Assembly: GCF_000340885.1 (NCBI RefSeq)
Contig: NC_020291.1
Location: 6,077,501-6,141,500, forward strand
Reading direction: 5' to 3'
Length of the DNA stretch: 64,000 bases
Origin: Clostridium saccharoperbutylacetonicum N1-4(HMT)
GTDB lineage: Bacteria; Bacillota; Clostridia; Clostridiales; Clostridiaceae
The notes below the pieces were generated by a model. That model was given only the letters and a program-made list of their open reading frames with translations, was not told the DNA's origin and made no database searches. Of this stretch, positions 28,957 to 38,246 are shown piece by piece. Numbering within the stretch: the stretch's first letter is position 1; each line of letters begins with the position of its first letter. The position numbers and the translations under genes were made by a program.

Positions 28957-29003
28957 AATAAATTCATATTTTCTAATAAACAAAAAAATATGAATTTATT
29001 AAT
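28957..29003 (-). terminator. Terminator of the PF06541 gene
   Basis: ATAAATTCATATTTT pairs with AAAATATGAATTTAT, followed on the minus strand by TTTTTGATGG. It lies about 80 nt after the stop at 29084. Confidence 0.6.
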
Positions 29004-29083
29004 AATAATTACATTTTTTTCTATTTATATATTTTAAATATATCATCTAATAATAATCAAAGCAATTAAAAATAAGATATTCT

Positions 29084-29617
29084 TTAATCTTTAATATTTT
29101 TTCTATTAAACAATATTTTTTTATAATCTTGCATTGTTAAAATCAAATCAAATATTATTAGTAGTAAAGATGTATATAATACAATATATAAACTTTTCTC
29201 TGCTAATAAATATAGCTCATGTACTACTGGATGAAAAAAATTAATCCCTATATAACAAAGAATCATCCAACATACTGAAAAACTAAGAGTTATATATCCA
29301 TAAATATTATATTTATACTTTGAATAATCCCAATAAACTTTTTTAAAAATATGCTTCAAAATATATCCACTTATATATTCAACAGTTGTTGGTATTAGGA
29401 AATATAATAATATCAAAGATCCACCTTGAATTTCAAGTATTTCATTACATATAACTAAAATTGTAAATGCTATACCATACATAGGCTTAAATGGACCTAT
29501 TAAAAAACCTTCCTTCTTAAAAGTTTTTGTAATTGCAAAACTATATACTTCTTCTATTAACCATCCTAAAAAAGAATATAATATAAAATTGAATGTTAAA
29601 TAAAACATTACATCCAT
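29084..29617 (-). CDS. PF06541-type integral membrane protein (putative ABC-transporter type IV)
   Basis: 177 residues from ATG 29617, with AAGGTGG about 7 nt upstream; the preceding in-frame TTG 29620 is too close. Four to five hydrophobic helices cover most of the protein. Family features are FILYSFLGWLIEEVY near residue 10, GFLIGPFKPMYGIA near 40 and PTTVEYISGYILKHIF near 77. The family is called an ABC transporter component in databases, but a transport role is unproven and no ATPase gene lies beside it here. Monocistronic with its own terminator. Confidence 0.8.
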   Translation of the reverse strand: MDVMFYLTFNFILYSFLGWLIEEVYSFAITKTFKKEGFLIGPFKPMYGIAFTILVICNEILEIQGGSLILLYFLIPTTVEYISGYILKHIFKKVYWDYSKYKYNIYGYITLSFSVCWMILCYIGINFFHPVVHELYLLAEKSLYIVLYTSLLLIIFDLILTMQDYKKILFNRKNIKD

Positions 29618-29880
29618 CAATTAACCACCTTTTCCTGTAATTTAAAAATAGTATTTGTAGATGTAATTTTTTTATCCTTAGATATATATTTAAATTATTA
29701 TTTTATATATAAGGTGTTTTCTTTCTTATAAAAATCCAATTGTTGGCAATGTAAATTGTCAATTAGAATATATGTTATAATAATATTATTTGATTTCTAA
29801 ATTCATCTGAAAATTTGTATTATTATAAATTTGATAACTGAATTTTAGATATAAGAGTATCTTAGGAGGGTAACTTACAT

Positions 29881-31080
29881 ATGGAAAAAATTTATTATGA
29901 TAACCAATATCTTAAAGAATTTACTGCTGAAATCGTTGATATAAAAGAAATTGATAACAAATTTCACGTTATATTAGATAAAACAGCATTTTTCCCAGGT
30001 GGAGGAGGACAGAATTGTGATCTTGGATCTTTAGAGAATGAAAAAATTATTGATGTATACGAAAAAGACGACATAGTATACCACGTTCTTGAAAAGAAAC
30101 CTATTAAAATCCATAAAGTGAAATGTATGATTGATTGGAATAGAAGAACTGATGGTATGCATCAGCATTTAGGGCAACATGTTTTATCAGGTGCCTTCTT
30201 TAATCTTTTTAACTCCAATACTTTTGCAATCCATTTAGGTTCTGATATAAGCACCGTTGATATTTACGGCATTTTATCCGAGGAACAAGTACGAGAAGCA
30301 GAAAAGCTTGCAAATAAAATTATTGGCGATGCTATACCTGTAGAATCTTTTGTTCCAACTAAAGCTGAATTAAAAAAATTAACACTTAGACGTGCTCTTC
30401 CTAACACGCAAGAAGATATTAGAGTTGTAAAAATAGGAGATTTTGATATAAATGCATGTTGTGGACTTCATCCTGCATCAACTCTTGACTTAAGGCTAAT
30501 TAAGATTAAAAGATTTGAAAAACATAAAGATGGAACAAGAATAGAATTTTTAGCTGGTGAACGTGCTGTTTCTGATTCCTTCAAAAAAGATGAATTTCAA
30601 AATTCCATCTGCAGATATTTAAGCTGTAATGAAAGTGAGGCTATAAATGGTATTAAAAATTTAAATGAAAGTCTTCGTACTACTAATGAAATGAATAAAA
30701 GTCTTAATATTTTGTTAGCTAAATATCAAGAAAAAGAAATGCTTGAGGATGCGGCTAAACTAAATGATATTAGAGTCATAAAAAAAATCTTTGTTGGCGA
30801 GAACTTAAAATATGTAAGCAATCTCACTTCAAAGCTAATTGAAAATGAACGTACAATTGCTTTAATGGCCGTACAATCAGAAGAAAAAGTTAATCTTATC
30901 TTTGCCTGCTCAAAAGATATTAAAGAAGTTAAAATGAACGATTTACTAAAAGATGCAATATCTCTTATTGACGGTAAAGGTGGTGGAAGCCCCTTCCAAG
31001 CTCAAGGTGCAGGTAAAAACAACGCAAACCTTGAAAGTACATTAGACTATGCCTTCAATAAAATAGCTCAATCTATATAA
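29881..31080 (+). CDS. Alanyl-tRNA editing protein, AlaX-L type with DHHA1-like tail
   Basis: 399 residues with TTAGGAGGG before ATG 29881. It hydrolyses mischarged Ser- or Gly-tRNA(Ala) in trans. The editing-domain zinc motifs are HQHLGQH near residue 95 and CCGLHPAS near 198, and FFPGGGGQ near 38 is typical of the AlaRS second additional domain. A coiled segment (about 265-310) leads to a C-terminal DHHA1-like domain ending with GKGGGSPFQAQGAG. There is no aminoacylation domain, so it is not AlaRS. No T-box leader was seen. Monocistronic. Confidence 0.92.
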   Translation: MEKIYYDNQYLKEFTAEIVDIKEIDNKFHVILDKTAFFPGGGGQNCDLGSLENEKIIDVYEKDDIVYHVLEKKPIKIHKVKCMIDWNRRTDGMHQHLGQHVLSGAFFNLFNSNTFAIHLGSDISTVDIYGILSEEQVREAEKLANKIIGDAIPVESFVPTKAELKKLTLRRALPNTQEDIRVVKIGDFDINACCGLHPASTLDLRLIKIKRFEKHKDGTRIEFLAGERAVSDSFKKDEFQNSICRYLSCNESEAINGIKNLNESLRTTNEMNKSLNILLAKYQEKEMLEDAAKLNDIRVIKKIFVGENLKYVSNLTSKLIENERTIALMAVQSEEKVNLIFACSKDIKEVKMNDLLKDAISLIDGKGGGSPFQAQGAGKNNANLESTLDYAFNKIAQSI

Positions 31081-31140
31081 ATCCATAGACTTTAATTTAT
31101 ATAGATATCCAAATCAAGAAATAGACTTATGCAACAATCA

Positions 31141-31386
31141 CCGAAATATGATACAGTTATCTTCCGCAGGACTAGTGAAATTTTTGCTGGAAGGTTCTAA
31201 ATGTGGGCTTGTCGTCATTTCAGCGTGTTCCAGATATAAAATCCCCAAGGAGAAAGTTCATGTTTCCAAATATAAAATTTGGACATTCACTTTTAGACAA
31301 TCTGTAAATGAAACAAGCCCCCATTAACAACCTTCAACAGCTCAATTTCACATGCCTGCTCCAGAAAAAATGTATCATATTTCTAG
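31141..31386. mobile_element. Long inverted-repeat element, copy 2, with a 36-bp repeat in its loop
   Basis: The left arm GAAATATGATACA, GTGAAATTTTTGCTGGAAGGTT and GGGCTTGT is matched by right-arm complements ACAAGCCCCCATTAACAACC, CAGCTCAATTTCAC and TGTATCATATTTCTAGT. The loop at 31237-31282 carries AAGGAGAAAGTTCATGTTTC plus CCAAATATAAAATTTGG, a unit of the repeat arrayed at 18811-19030. Related to copy 1 at 21593-21786. Confidence 0.6.
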
Positions 31387-31476
31387 TGTAAAGTTGTAAT
31401 TTTAATTTCTCAAGAGTGTATACATATTCCATCTATAAGTTAAACTCTTAAATAGATATCTATATATTAAATGCAC

Positions 31477-31510
31477 AAAAAAATGTTGGTAAACTACCAA
31501 CATTTTTTTA
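31477..31510. terminator. Bidirectional terminator between alaX and copZ
   Basis: AAAAAATGTTGGTA and TACCAACATTTTTTT form a near-perfect stem with a 3-nt loop and A/T tracts on both sides. It serves both the plus-strand editing gene and the minus-strand copper operon. Confidence 0.85.
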
Positions 31511-31542
31511 TAAAATAAACTTTAAAGCATTAAATCAATGAT

Positions 31543-31749
31543 TTATTCTTCTATACTAACTACATCATATCCTTCTTCTTCAATAGCTGCCTTTATTTCT
31601 TCATTACTATTTGATGTTTCTACTATTGCACACTTATTTTCAAGGCTTACTTCCACTGAAGTTACCTTATCTAAATTTTCTAATGCTTCCTTAACATGAG
31701 CTACACAATGTCCACAGCTCATTCCTTCGATTAGTATTTTCTTCTTCAT
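31543..31749 (-). CDS. copZ: Copper chaperone, heavy-metal-associated domain
   Basis: 68 residues, a single HMA ferredoxin-like domain with the metal site GMSCGHC at residues 9-15. CopZ carries Cu(I) in the cytosol and hands it to CopA. It lies 228 nt downstream of copA on the same strand, consistent with a csoR-copA-copZ module, and ends just before a strong bidirectional terminator. Confidence 0.93.
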   Translation of the reverse strand: MKKKILIEGMSCGHCVAHVKEALENLDKVTSVEVSLENKCAIVETSNSNEEIKAAIEEEGYDVVSIEE

Positions 31750-31977
31750 TTAATCACCCCCTTTATTCAGTTTACAATTTACAGTTAGTGCCCTATTTAA
31801 GTTACCGTGCACAATTTATAGCTTACAGTTAGGTCACAATTCCTGCTGATGGCACATAGTTTAAAGTTAGGACATAATTTCAGTTTACAGTTTAGGAAGA
31901 AAAGCCAGAGGCTTTTCTGAATATATATTCAGAAATTCCGTTAGGAATTTCCACCTTCAACTGCGAACTGTGAATTG

Positions 31978-34413
31978 TTACCTGTAAACTGTAAAACGTC
32001 TAAGTCTTAGTGCATTTGTAAGTACCGATACTGAACTTAAACTCATTGCTGCAGCTGCTATCATTGGATTTAATAGTGGTCCTCCAAATATATGGAGAAT
32101 TCCCATTGCTACTGGAATACCTAATACATTGTAACCAAATGCCCAAAACAGATTTTGTTTTATATTTCTAATGGTGGCTTTACTTAATTTAATTGCAGTA
32201 ATAACATCCATTAAATCGCTTTTCATAAGTACTATATCAGCTGATTCTATTGCTACATCAGTCCCTGAACCTATTGCAATTCCAACATCCGCTTGTGCAA
32301 GTGCTGGCGCATCATTTATTCCATCACCAACCATAGCAACTTTATTTTCACCTATTTGAAGCTTTTTAACTTCATTTGCTTTGTCTTCTGGTAACACTTC
32401 TGCCAAAACAATATCAATTCCAACTTGTTTAGCTATTGCATCCGCTGTTTTCTTATTATCACCTGTTATCATAGCCACTTTTATACCCATATTATGAAGA
32501 GCTTCTATTGCAGCTTTACTGTTTGCTTTAACAGTATCTGCAACTGCTACTATTCCTTTTAATGAACCATTAATGGTCACATACATAGGCGTTTTTCCTT
32601 CATCTGCTAATCTATCACTATCTTTTGCCAAAGCCTCAATATTTATGTTTTGTTCTATCATTAATTTCTTATTTCCAAGTAAAATACTTTTATTATCTAT
32701 CTTAACTTCTATTCCATGACCTGGAATTGCATTGAATTCTTGAATTTCTTTTAAAGCTAAATTTCTATTTTCTGCTTCTTTAACTATTGCTTCACCCAAT
32801 GGATGCTCTGACCCTTTTTCACTGCTTGCAGCTAAAATCAGCACCTCTTCTTCTGAAATTCCATTTGTTATTATATCTGTTACTACTGGCTTTCCTTCTG
32901 TTATAGTCCCAGTTTTATCAAACACAATGGTTTTTATTAAGTGAGTTGTTTCTAAGGCTTCTCCACCTTTTATCAACACACCATTTTCTGCACCTTTTCC
33001 TGTTCCAACCATTATTGCTGTTGGTGTTGCAAGACCTAGTGCACATGGACACGCTATTACAAGAACTGCAATAAATATTGTTAATGCGAATATTTTACTT
33101 TCTCCTGCTATAAGCCATGCTACTGCAGCTATTATTGCTAGTATTATTACTGTTGGAACAAAATAGGCTGATATAACATCTGCAAGTTTTGCTATTGGTG
33201 CTTTTGATCCTTGAGCCTCTTCAACTAATTTTACTATTTGAGAAAGTGCTGTATCTTTTCCTACTTTTGTTGCCTTGTATTTTACAAATCCTGTTTTATT
33301 AATACTTGCCCCAATTACACTACTACCTACAACTTTTTCAACAGGAATGCTTTCTCCTGTAAGCATTGATTCATCTATAGATGTGCTACCCTCAATTATT
33401 TCACCATCCACAGGAAGCTTTTCCCCTGGTTTTACTATTACTATATCTCCAGCTACTACTTCCTCTATAGGAATTATAACTTCATTATTGTTTCTTATTA
33501 CTGTTGCAGTTTTTGGTGCTAACCCCATTAATGCCTTAATTGCCTGTGAAGTCCTTCCTTTTGAAACTGCTTCTAGATATTTTCCTAAAGTTATTAAGGT
33601 CAAAATAACTGCTGCTGACTCAAAATATAAATGCATAACATAATCTGTTTCACCAGATAATATTTTATAAATTGCAAATATTCCATATAAAAACGCTGCT
33701 AAAGTACTTATTGCAATTAATGAATCCATATTAGGACTTAATTGAACCAAATTCTTTATTCCAACTTTATAGAATTTATAACCAGCTATCATTACTGGTA
33801 ATGTTAATATCACTTGAATAATAGCAAAATTAAAGGGATGCATCATAGGATGAAGTACTTCTGGAAGAGGCATTCCCAACATTTCACCCATAGTTATTAC
33901 TAAAAGAGGTAATGTAAAAATTAATGATGCAATAAATCTTCTAAGCAGCAACTGACTTGGTTCTAGTTTTTTCTTTTCTTGCATTTCTTCATCTTCTTTA
34001 ACCAATTTATACCCTGCTTTGTCTACTGCTGCTTTAATATTAGCATACCCTATTTCATCTTCATCGATAGTTATAGTTAGTTTTTCTGTAGCAAGATTAA
34101 CTACTGAGTTTTCAACTCCATTAAGTTTTTTAGTAACTCTTTCTACTCTATTTGAACAAGCTGCGCATGTCATTCCTTCAACCTTGAAATTATAGGTTTT
34201 AATGTTTTTCTTAACTCCATATCCCGCTTTTACTATTGCAGCTTCAATGTTACTTTGATTTGAAATGCCTTCATCATATTCCACATTTAATGTTTCTGTT
34301 GCAAAATTTACATTTGCATTACTTATTCCTTCTAATTTATTTACAACTCTCTCAACTCTATTTGCACATGCTGAACATGTCATTCCTTCTATCTTTAGTA
34401 ACTTTTTTTTCAT
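31978..34413 (-). CDS. copA: Copper-exporting P1B-type ATPase
   Basis: 811 residues. Two N-terminal HMA domains have GMTCSAC (about 9-15) and GMTCAAC (about 79-85). Eight membrane helices include the CPC metal motif in IACPCALG. Further motifs are TGES in the actuator domain, phosphorylation site [15 protein letters not shown] (HP motif) and [10 protein letters not shown]. These define Cu(I) export from the cytosol. GGAGGG precedes ATG 34413. It lies 220 nt after csoR and before copZ. A repeat patch lies between csoR and copA, so a separate promoter is possible. Confidence 0.96.
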   Translation of the reverse strand: MKKKLLKIEGMTCSACANRVERVVNKLEGISNANVNFATETLNVEYDEGISNQSNIEAAIVKAGYGVKKNIKTYNFKVEGMTCAACSNRVERVTKKLNGVENSVVNLATEKLTITIDEDEIGYANIKAAVDKAGYKLVKEDEEMQEKKKLEPSQLLLRRFIASLIFTLPLLVITMGEMLGMPLPEVLHPMMHPFNFAIIQVILTLPVMIAGYKFYKVGIKNLVQLSPNMDSLIAISTLAAFLYGIFAIYKILSGETDYVMHLYFESAAVILTLITLGKYLEAVSKGRTSQAIKALMGLAPKTATVIRNNNEVIIPIEEVVAGDIVIVKPGEKLPVDGEIIEGSTSIDESMLTGESIPVEKVVGSSVIGASINKTGFVKYKATKVGKDTALSQIVKLVEEAQGSKAPIAKLADVISAYFVPTVIILAIIAAVAWLIAGESKIFALTIFIAVLVIACPCALGLATPTAIMVGTGKGAENGVLIKGGEALETTHLIKTIVFDKTGTITEGKPVVTDIITNGISEEEVLILAASSEKGSEHPLGEAIVKEAENRNLALKEIQEFNAIPGHGIEVKIDNKSILLGNKKLMIEQNINIEALAKDSDRLADEGKTPMYVTINGSLKGIVAVADTVKANSKAAIEALHNMGIKVAMITGDNKKTADAIAKQVGIDIVLAEVLPEDKANEVKKLQIGENKVAMVGDGINDAPALAQADVGIAIGSGTDVAIESADIVLMKSDLMDVITAIKLSKATIRNIKQNLFWAFGYNVLGIPVAMGILHIFGGPLLNPMIAAAAMSLSSVSVLTNALRLRRFTVYR

Positions 34414-34633
34414 TCTTTCACCCTCCTCCTTTATTACACACTCATTTATAAATTAACCACCTATTCTAATTTTCAATGATCATTGATCAATTTTCAATTG
34501 TAGGTGCTCAATCATTATTCTTGTTATATATTTTTTGTTTATTTTAATTTTTAATTATCAATTTTCTATGCTCAATTATTGGAATTCTATTAATAATTAT
34601 CAATATTACAGAAACCCTTAATTGCTTTCGTCT

Positions 34634-34900
34634 TTATTTTGAAAGTAATTTTTCTAGAACTTTGCTAAGTTCTTCTATTTTTTCATCTGGATTATTATTC
34701 ATACAAGCTTCTTTTACACAATGACGCAAATGCCCCTGAAGTATAGTTAAATCAGCTTTTTTTATTAATGATTGAACTGCCATTAGTTGATTGGCTATAT
34801 CTATACAATATCTATCATCTTCAATCATCTTAATTATTCCTTCGATTTGACCTTTTGCAGTTTTTAATGATTGTAATGCTTTTTTTCTTTCTTCACTCAT
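34634..34900 (-). CDS. csoR: Copper-sensing repressor CsoR
   Basis: 88 residues, an all-helical DUF156/CsoR family repressor. The Cu(I)-binding triad is visible as C32, H57 and C61 in the expected spacing. Apo-CsoR binds a G/C-rich palindrome and releases it on Cu(I) binding. The gene has such a palindrome, CCCCCTAGGGGG at 34915-34926, between its own promoter and its ribosome binding site GGGGAGGAGG, so it is probably autoregulated together with downstream copA and copZ. Confidence 0.93.
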   Translation of the reverse strand: MSEERKKALQSLKTAKGQIEGIIKMIEDDRYCIDIANQLMAVQSLIKKADLTILQGHLRHCVKEACMNNNPDEKIEELSKVLEKLLSK

Positions 34901-34914
34901 CTTACTTCCTCCTC

Positions 34915-34967
34915 CCCCCTAGGGGGTGTTTATAATATTATTATACTTCACTAAATACCTTTGTCAA
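34915..34967 (-). promoter_or_regulatory. csoR promoter and CsoR operator
   Basis: On the minus strand: -35 TTGACA (34967-34962), 16-bp spacer, -10 TATAAT (34945-34940), then the perfect palindrome CCCCCTAGGGGG (34926-34915) about 13 bp further. A G/C-rich palindrome in such AT-rich DNA at the start of a csoR gene is the expected operator. Confidence 0.8.
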
Positions 34968-35028
34968 TAAAATAAAAAAAATACATACAAAAAAGTTTAA
35001 ATTAAGTGTTAAAGTCAAAATTACTATT

Positions 35029-35050
35029 AACAACATTTATTTAATACAGC
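35029..35050. repeat. Solitary terminal repeat of the IS1595-like element
   Basis: AACAACATTTATTTAATACA plus GC matches the right end of the IS and MITE with few changes. No partner end was found nearby. Confidence 0.4.
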
Positions 35051-35098
35051 TTTATATATATTTTTTTAATAAATAACTTTAAATTTTTATTTAAATTA

Positions 35099-36880
35099 CT
35101 AATTATATTTATTTCTAGTCTTTGTGCTTTCTAAATAATCTACAAAAACTCGAACTATATCTGGATCAAATTGAGTTCCTGCACACCTTTTTAATTCATT
35201 AATAGCTTCATTTCTACTCAAAGGTTTTCTATAAAGATCATTACTCGTCATTGAATCATATGAATCTGCAATACTGACTATTCTAGATATTAATGGAATA
35301 GACTCTCCCTTTAACTTTAACGGATATCCGTTTCCATCCCATCTTTCGTGATGAGATAGTACTCCTTGTGCAACATTACCTAATTGATTAGTTGCTTTTA
35401 TAATTCTATATCCCTTTTCAGTATGAGTCTTAACTATTTCAAACTCATCAGCAGTCAAAATGCCTGTTTTGAGTAATATTTGCTCACTAATTCCTATTTT
35501 CCCTATATCATGAAGCTTAGCAACTATTTTTAATTCATCTATAATTGACATCGGTAATGACAATTTTTTTCCCATGATTAAAGAATAATTCAAGACTCTC
35601 TCTGTATGTTCTTCTGTTTCCAAATTTTTAGTTTGTAAACTTACTTGTAAAGAATTCATAACAGCACTATTAAGGCTATTTTTATTCAATAATTTCTGTC
35701 TATATACCTTATCATCTGCTTCTTTCAATGCCTCATATATACTTTTATTTAAACTATTTGTTATTGCTGAACCTAAAGATATACTTATATCAATTAAATT
35801 GTGTTCATAGGCCTTACACTTGTTAAATATTTTTCTAATAATCTCCTCACATTCATAATCAGTTGAATTTGGAATTAAAATCACAAATTCATCGCCTCCT
35901 GTTCTGAAAATAAATTGTTCATCTGTACATACAGCTCTGAGAACATTAGCTATTTTCTTTATTAATTCATCTCCCTTATAATGGCCAAATGTATCATTCA
36001 CTAACTTTAATCCATTTGCATCTCCCATAATAACTCCAATAGGCAGATATTTTTCACAAGATAATTCTTTCACTTTCTCTTCAAAAAATGTTCTATTATA
36101 CAGGCCTGTTAAAACATCTGTAAAACTTAAATGTTTTAACTTTTCCTCTGTTTCTTTTTTCTCTGTAATATCCAAAATTAGTCCAACTACGCCAACTGCT
36201 TCTCCATATTTATCGATTACAGGCACCTTTCTTGCTTCTGTATAAATATTTTTTTCTTCACCAGAATCAAGAACTGTTTGATAATTTATGCTTTCCTTTT
36301 TCTGTAACACTTCATTATCTTCTATTGTATATTTTTCAGCTAATTCTTTATCTCCATGTACTTCACTATTAGTTTTTCCAGCTAACTTTTTCATTTTATC
36401 TTTACCATAAAATTTATCAAATTCTCTATTTGTATAAATATATTTTCCTGCTTTATCTTTATAAAAAACCATTCCTGGTAAAGTATCCATAACAACTTTC
36501 AATATATTTTCCTGCTGTTCAATAATCTTATCCTTTTGATTCTCCGCAGTTAGATTACAATAAACTCCAGCTATAGCCATCACTTTATCTTCTTCAGCAA
36601 TTAGTGGAAATAAGTTATACATCATCTTGGTTTTATTAATGCGACATTCTCCATTTTGAGGCTTTAAATCCTTAATTACAAGATTGTACTTATCAGCATT
36701 ATCCTTCTCATCTGTTTCACCGAAGATTTCTTCATGACTTAGTCCAATAAATTCAATATTCTCTTTTTCAAACAGCTTTGCATATTCATTATTAACATAT
36801 ACATATTTTAAATCTAGATCCTTTATCCATATCGCATACGGCATATTATCAACTAATAACTTGAATAGCTTATAGTCCAT
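35099..36880 (-). CDS. PAS-PAS-GGDEF-HD-GYP cyclic-di-GMP enzyme
   Basis: 593 residues, no signal peptide or membrane segment, so cytosolic. Two PAS-type sensor domains (about 5-115 and 125-245) are followed by a GGDEF domain with intact RTGGDEF near 325 and an HD-GYP domain with HDIGKIG near 440 and HHERWDGNGYP near 500. GGDEF makes cyclic-di-GMP and HD-GYP breaks it down; both active motifs look intact, so the protein may be bifunctional. The RxxD inhibitory site before GGDEF is not seen. It is monocistronic, 3.8 kb from the nearest chemoreceptor gene; a link to motility is plausible but inferred. Confidence 0.92.
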   Translation of the reverse strand: MDYKLFKLLVDNMPYAIWIKDLDLKYVYVNNEYAKLFEKENIEFIGLSHEEIFGETDEKDNADKYNLVIKDLKPQNGECRINKTKMMYNLFPLIAEEDKVMAIAGVYCNLTAENQKDKIIEQQENILKVVMDTLPGMVFYKDKAGKYIYTNREFDKFYGKDKMKKLAGKTNSEVHGDKELAEKYTIEDNEVLQKKESINYQTVLDSGEEKNIYTEARKVPVIDKYGEAVGVVGLILDITEKKETEEKLKHLSFTDVLTGLYNRTFFEEKVKELSCEKYLPIGVIMGDANGLKLVNDTFGHYKGDELIKKIANVLRAVCTDEQFIFRTGGDEFVILIPNSTDYECEEIIRKIFNKCKAYEHNLIDISISLGSAITNSLNKSIYEALKEADDKVYRQKLLNKNSLNSAVMNSLQVSLQTKNLETEEHTERVLNYSLIMGKKLSLPMSIIDELKIVAKLHDIGKIGISEQILLKTGILTADEFEIVKTHTEKGYRIIKATNQLGNVAQGVLSHHERWDGNGYPLKLKGESIPLISRIVSIADSYDSMTSNDLYRKPLSRNEAINELKRCAGTQFDPDIVRVFVDYLESTKTRNKYN

Positions 36881-36975
36881 ATTATAGTAATCCTCTCTTA
36901 ATTGATATTCTATAATCTATGTTTTCTCCATAAAAATCACTTACATTTTACCATAAATATACTATACAATAAAGT

Positions 36976-37026
36976 TAACAGCTAGCAATTAATGCCTTTT
37001 ATGGCTAATTAATTGCTAACTGTTAC
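36976..37026 (-). terminator. Hairpin after the second M20 gene
   Basis: AACAG-TAGCAATTAAT pairs with ATTAATTGCTA-CTGTT. It begins about 15 nt beyond the M20 stop at 37039. The tail is TTAACTTTATTG on the minus strand, so the U-tract is weak. Confidence 0.5.
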
Positions 37027-37038
37027 TACTTTAATATA

Positions 37039-38229
37039 TTATTTATGTACCTCTTGCTTATAGTTCTTGTCCACTATTTCCTTTAAAACACCTTCTGCTA
37101 ACTTAGCAAAATATTTTGAGCAATTTAAAATAGCTGCTTCATCCACTTGATATTCTGGATGATGATGAGCATATGATTTTCCCGTTCCAACAATAATAAA
37201 CGCTCCTGGAATTTTCTTTTGATAATATCCAAAGTCTTCTCCTTCTAATCCCATAGAAATTTGCTTGACATCATATCCAATTCTTCTTCCAAGTTTAGTA
37301 CAATACTCAACCCATTCTTCTGAATTATTCGTTGCAGGAGAACTTGGATGCCATATAAGTTCTCCATTTCCACCTAGGATTTTAGCTCCCCCTGTGATTA
37401 TTTCCTTCATTCTTACATAAATAAATTCACGTATATTCTCATCTAAAGTCCTAACTGTACCTTCAAGATATGCATAATCCGGAATTACATTCCAAGTATT
37501 TCCTGCTTCCATATGAGTAATACTTAAAAGTGCACTTTCAGTTGGACCTACATTTCGACTAATAATTGTTTGAAGCGATGTCACTATGTTGCTTGCAATT
37601 ATAATAGGATCTATGCTTTTTTGTGGCTTTGCAGCATGGCTGCCTACTCCAGTAATTTTAATTTCAAACCTATCAACAGATGCAGTCATAGCACCACTTC
37701 TTATTCCCATGACTCCAACGTCTTCATCTGATATATTATGTACTCCAAAAATTGCATCAACATCATTCAATACACCAGTTTCAATAATTTTTATTGCTCC
37801 ATCAGCACTTTCTTCTCCTGGCTGAAATATAAATTTGACTGTTCCTATTAAAGATTTTTGGTGCCTTTTAACTAAATATGCCGCTCCTAAAATTGCAGCT
37901 ATATGAAAATCATGCCCACAGGCATGCATTTTTCCCTTAATTTTAGATTTATAAGGTAAACAGGTTTCTTCATGAATTGGCAATGCATCAATATCACATC
38001 TTATTGCAATGATCGGTCCATTAGGATTTCCTTTTATTTGTGCTACCAAACCTGTTTCTAATGGCAAATCAAGAACCTCTATATCTGCTTTTTTTAGTAA
38101 TTTTTTTATTAACTTTGTTGTTTCAAATTCTTGATTCGGTAGTTCAGGATTCTCATGTAACTTATGAAATAAATTAATAAGTTCATCATTTAAGTTTTCT
38201 ATTATTGATGATAGTATCTTATTGACCAT
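37039..38229 (-). CDS. M20D family amidohydrolase/peptidase
   Basis: 396 residues. Zinc-site motifs are HACGHDFH near residue 103, QPGEESADGA near 137 and GLEGEDFGYY near 350. The closest functional classes are N-acyl amino acid amidohydrolases (hippurate or IAA-amino acid hydrolase type). GGGGTAGAG precedes ATG 38229. It lies 17 nt after the CPBP protease gene, so the two are probably co-transcribed. A paralogue of similar length is at 16262-17458, within an ABC transporter operon; this one has no transporter beside it. Confidence 0.92.
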   Translation of the reverse strand: MVNKILSSIIENLNDELINLFHKLHENPELPNQEFETTKLIKKLLKKADIEVLDLPLETGLVAQIKGNPNGPIIAIRCDIDALPIHEETCLPYKSKIKGKMHACGHDFHIAAILGAAYLVKRHQKSLIGTVKFIFQPGEESADGAIKIIETGVLNDVDAIFGVHNISDEDVGVMGIRSGAMTASVDRFEIKITGVGSHAAKPQKSIDPIIIASNIVTSLQTIISRNVGPTESALLSITHMEAGNTWNVIPDYAYLEGTVRTLDENIREFIYVRMKEIITGGAKILGGNGELIWHPSSPATNNSEEWVEYCTKLGRRIGYDVKQISMGLEGEDFGYYQKKIPGAFIIVGTGKSYAHHHPEYQVDEAAILNCSKYFAKLAEGVLKEIVDKNYKQEVHK

Positions 38230-38246
38230 ATCTCTACCCCTTTATG

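Larger units (their letters stand above)
31081..31542. other. 462-bp intergenic region with inverted-repeat element and terminator
   Basis: No gene. It holds the second long inverted-repeat element (31141-31386), a 36-bp repeat unit in its loop and the terminator at 31477-31510. Confidence 0.6.

Noticed and set aside
28495..29083. The DnaA-box cluster as the chromosomal origin
   Set aside because: No dnaA, dnaN, gyrB or rnpA near, and no AT-rich unwinding arrangement beside the boxes could be argued; a secondary cluster fits better.
29640..29880. T-box leader before the alanyl-tRNA editing gene
   Set aside because: No AGGGTGG-type T-box core or terminator hairpin was seen.
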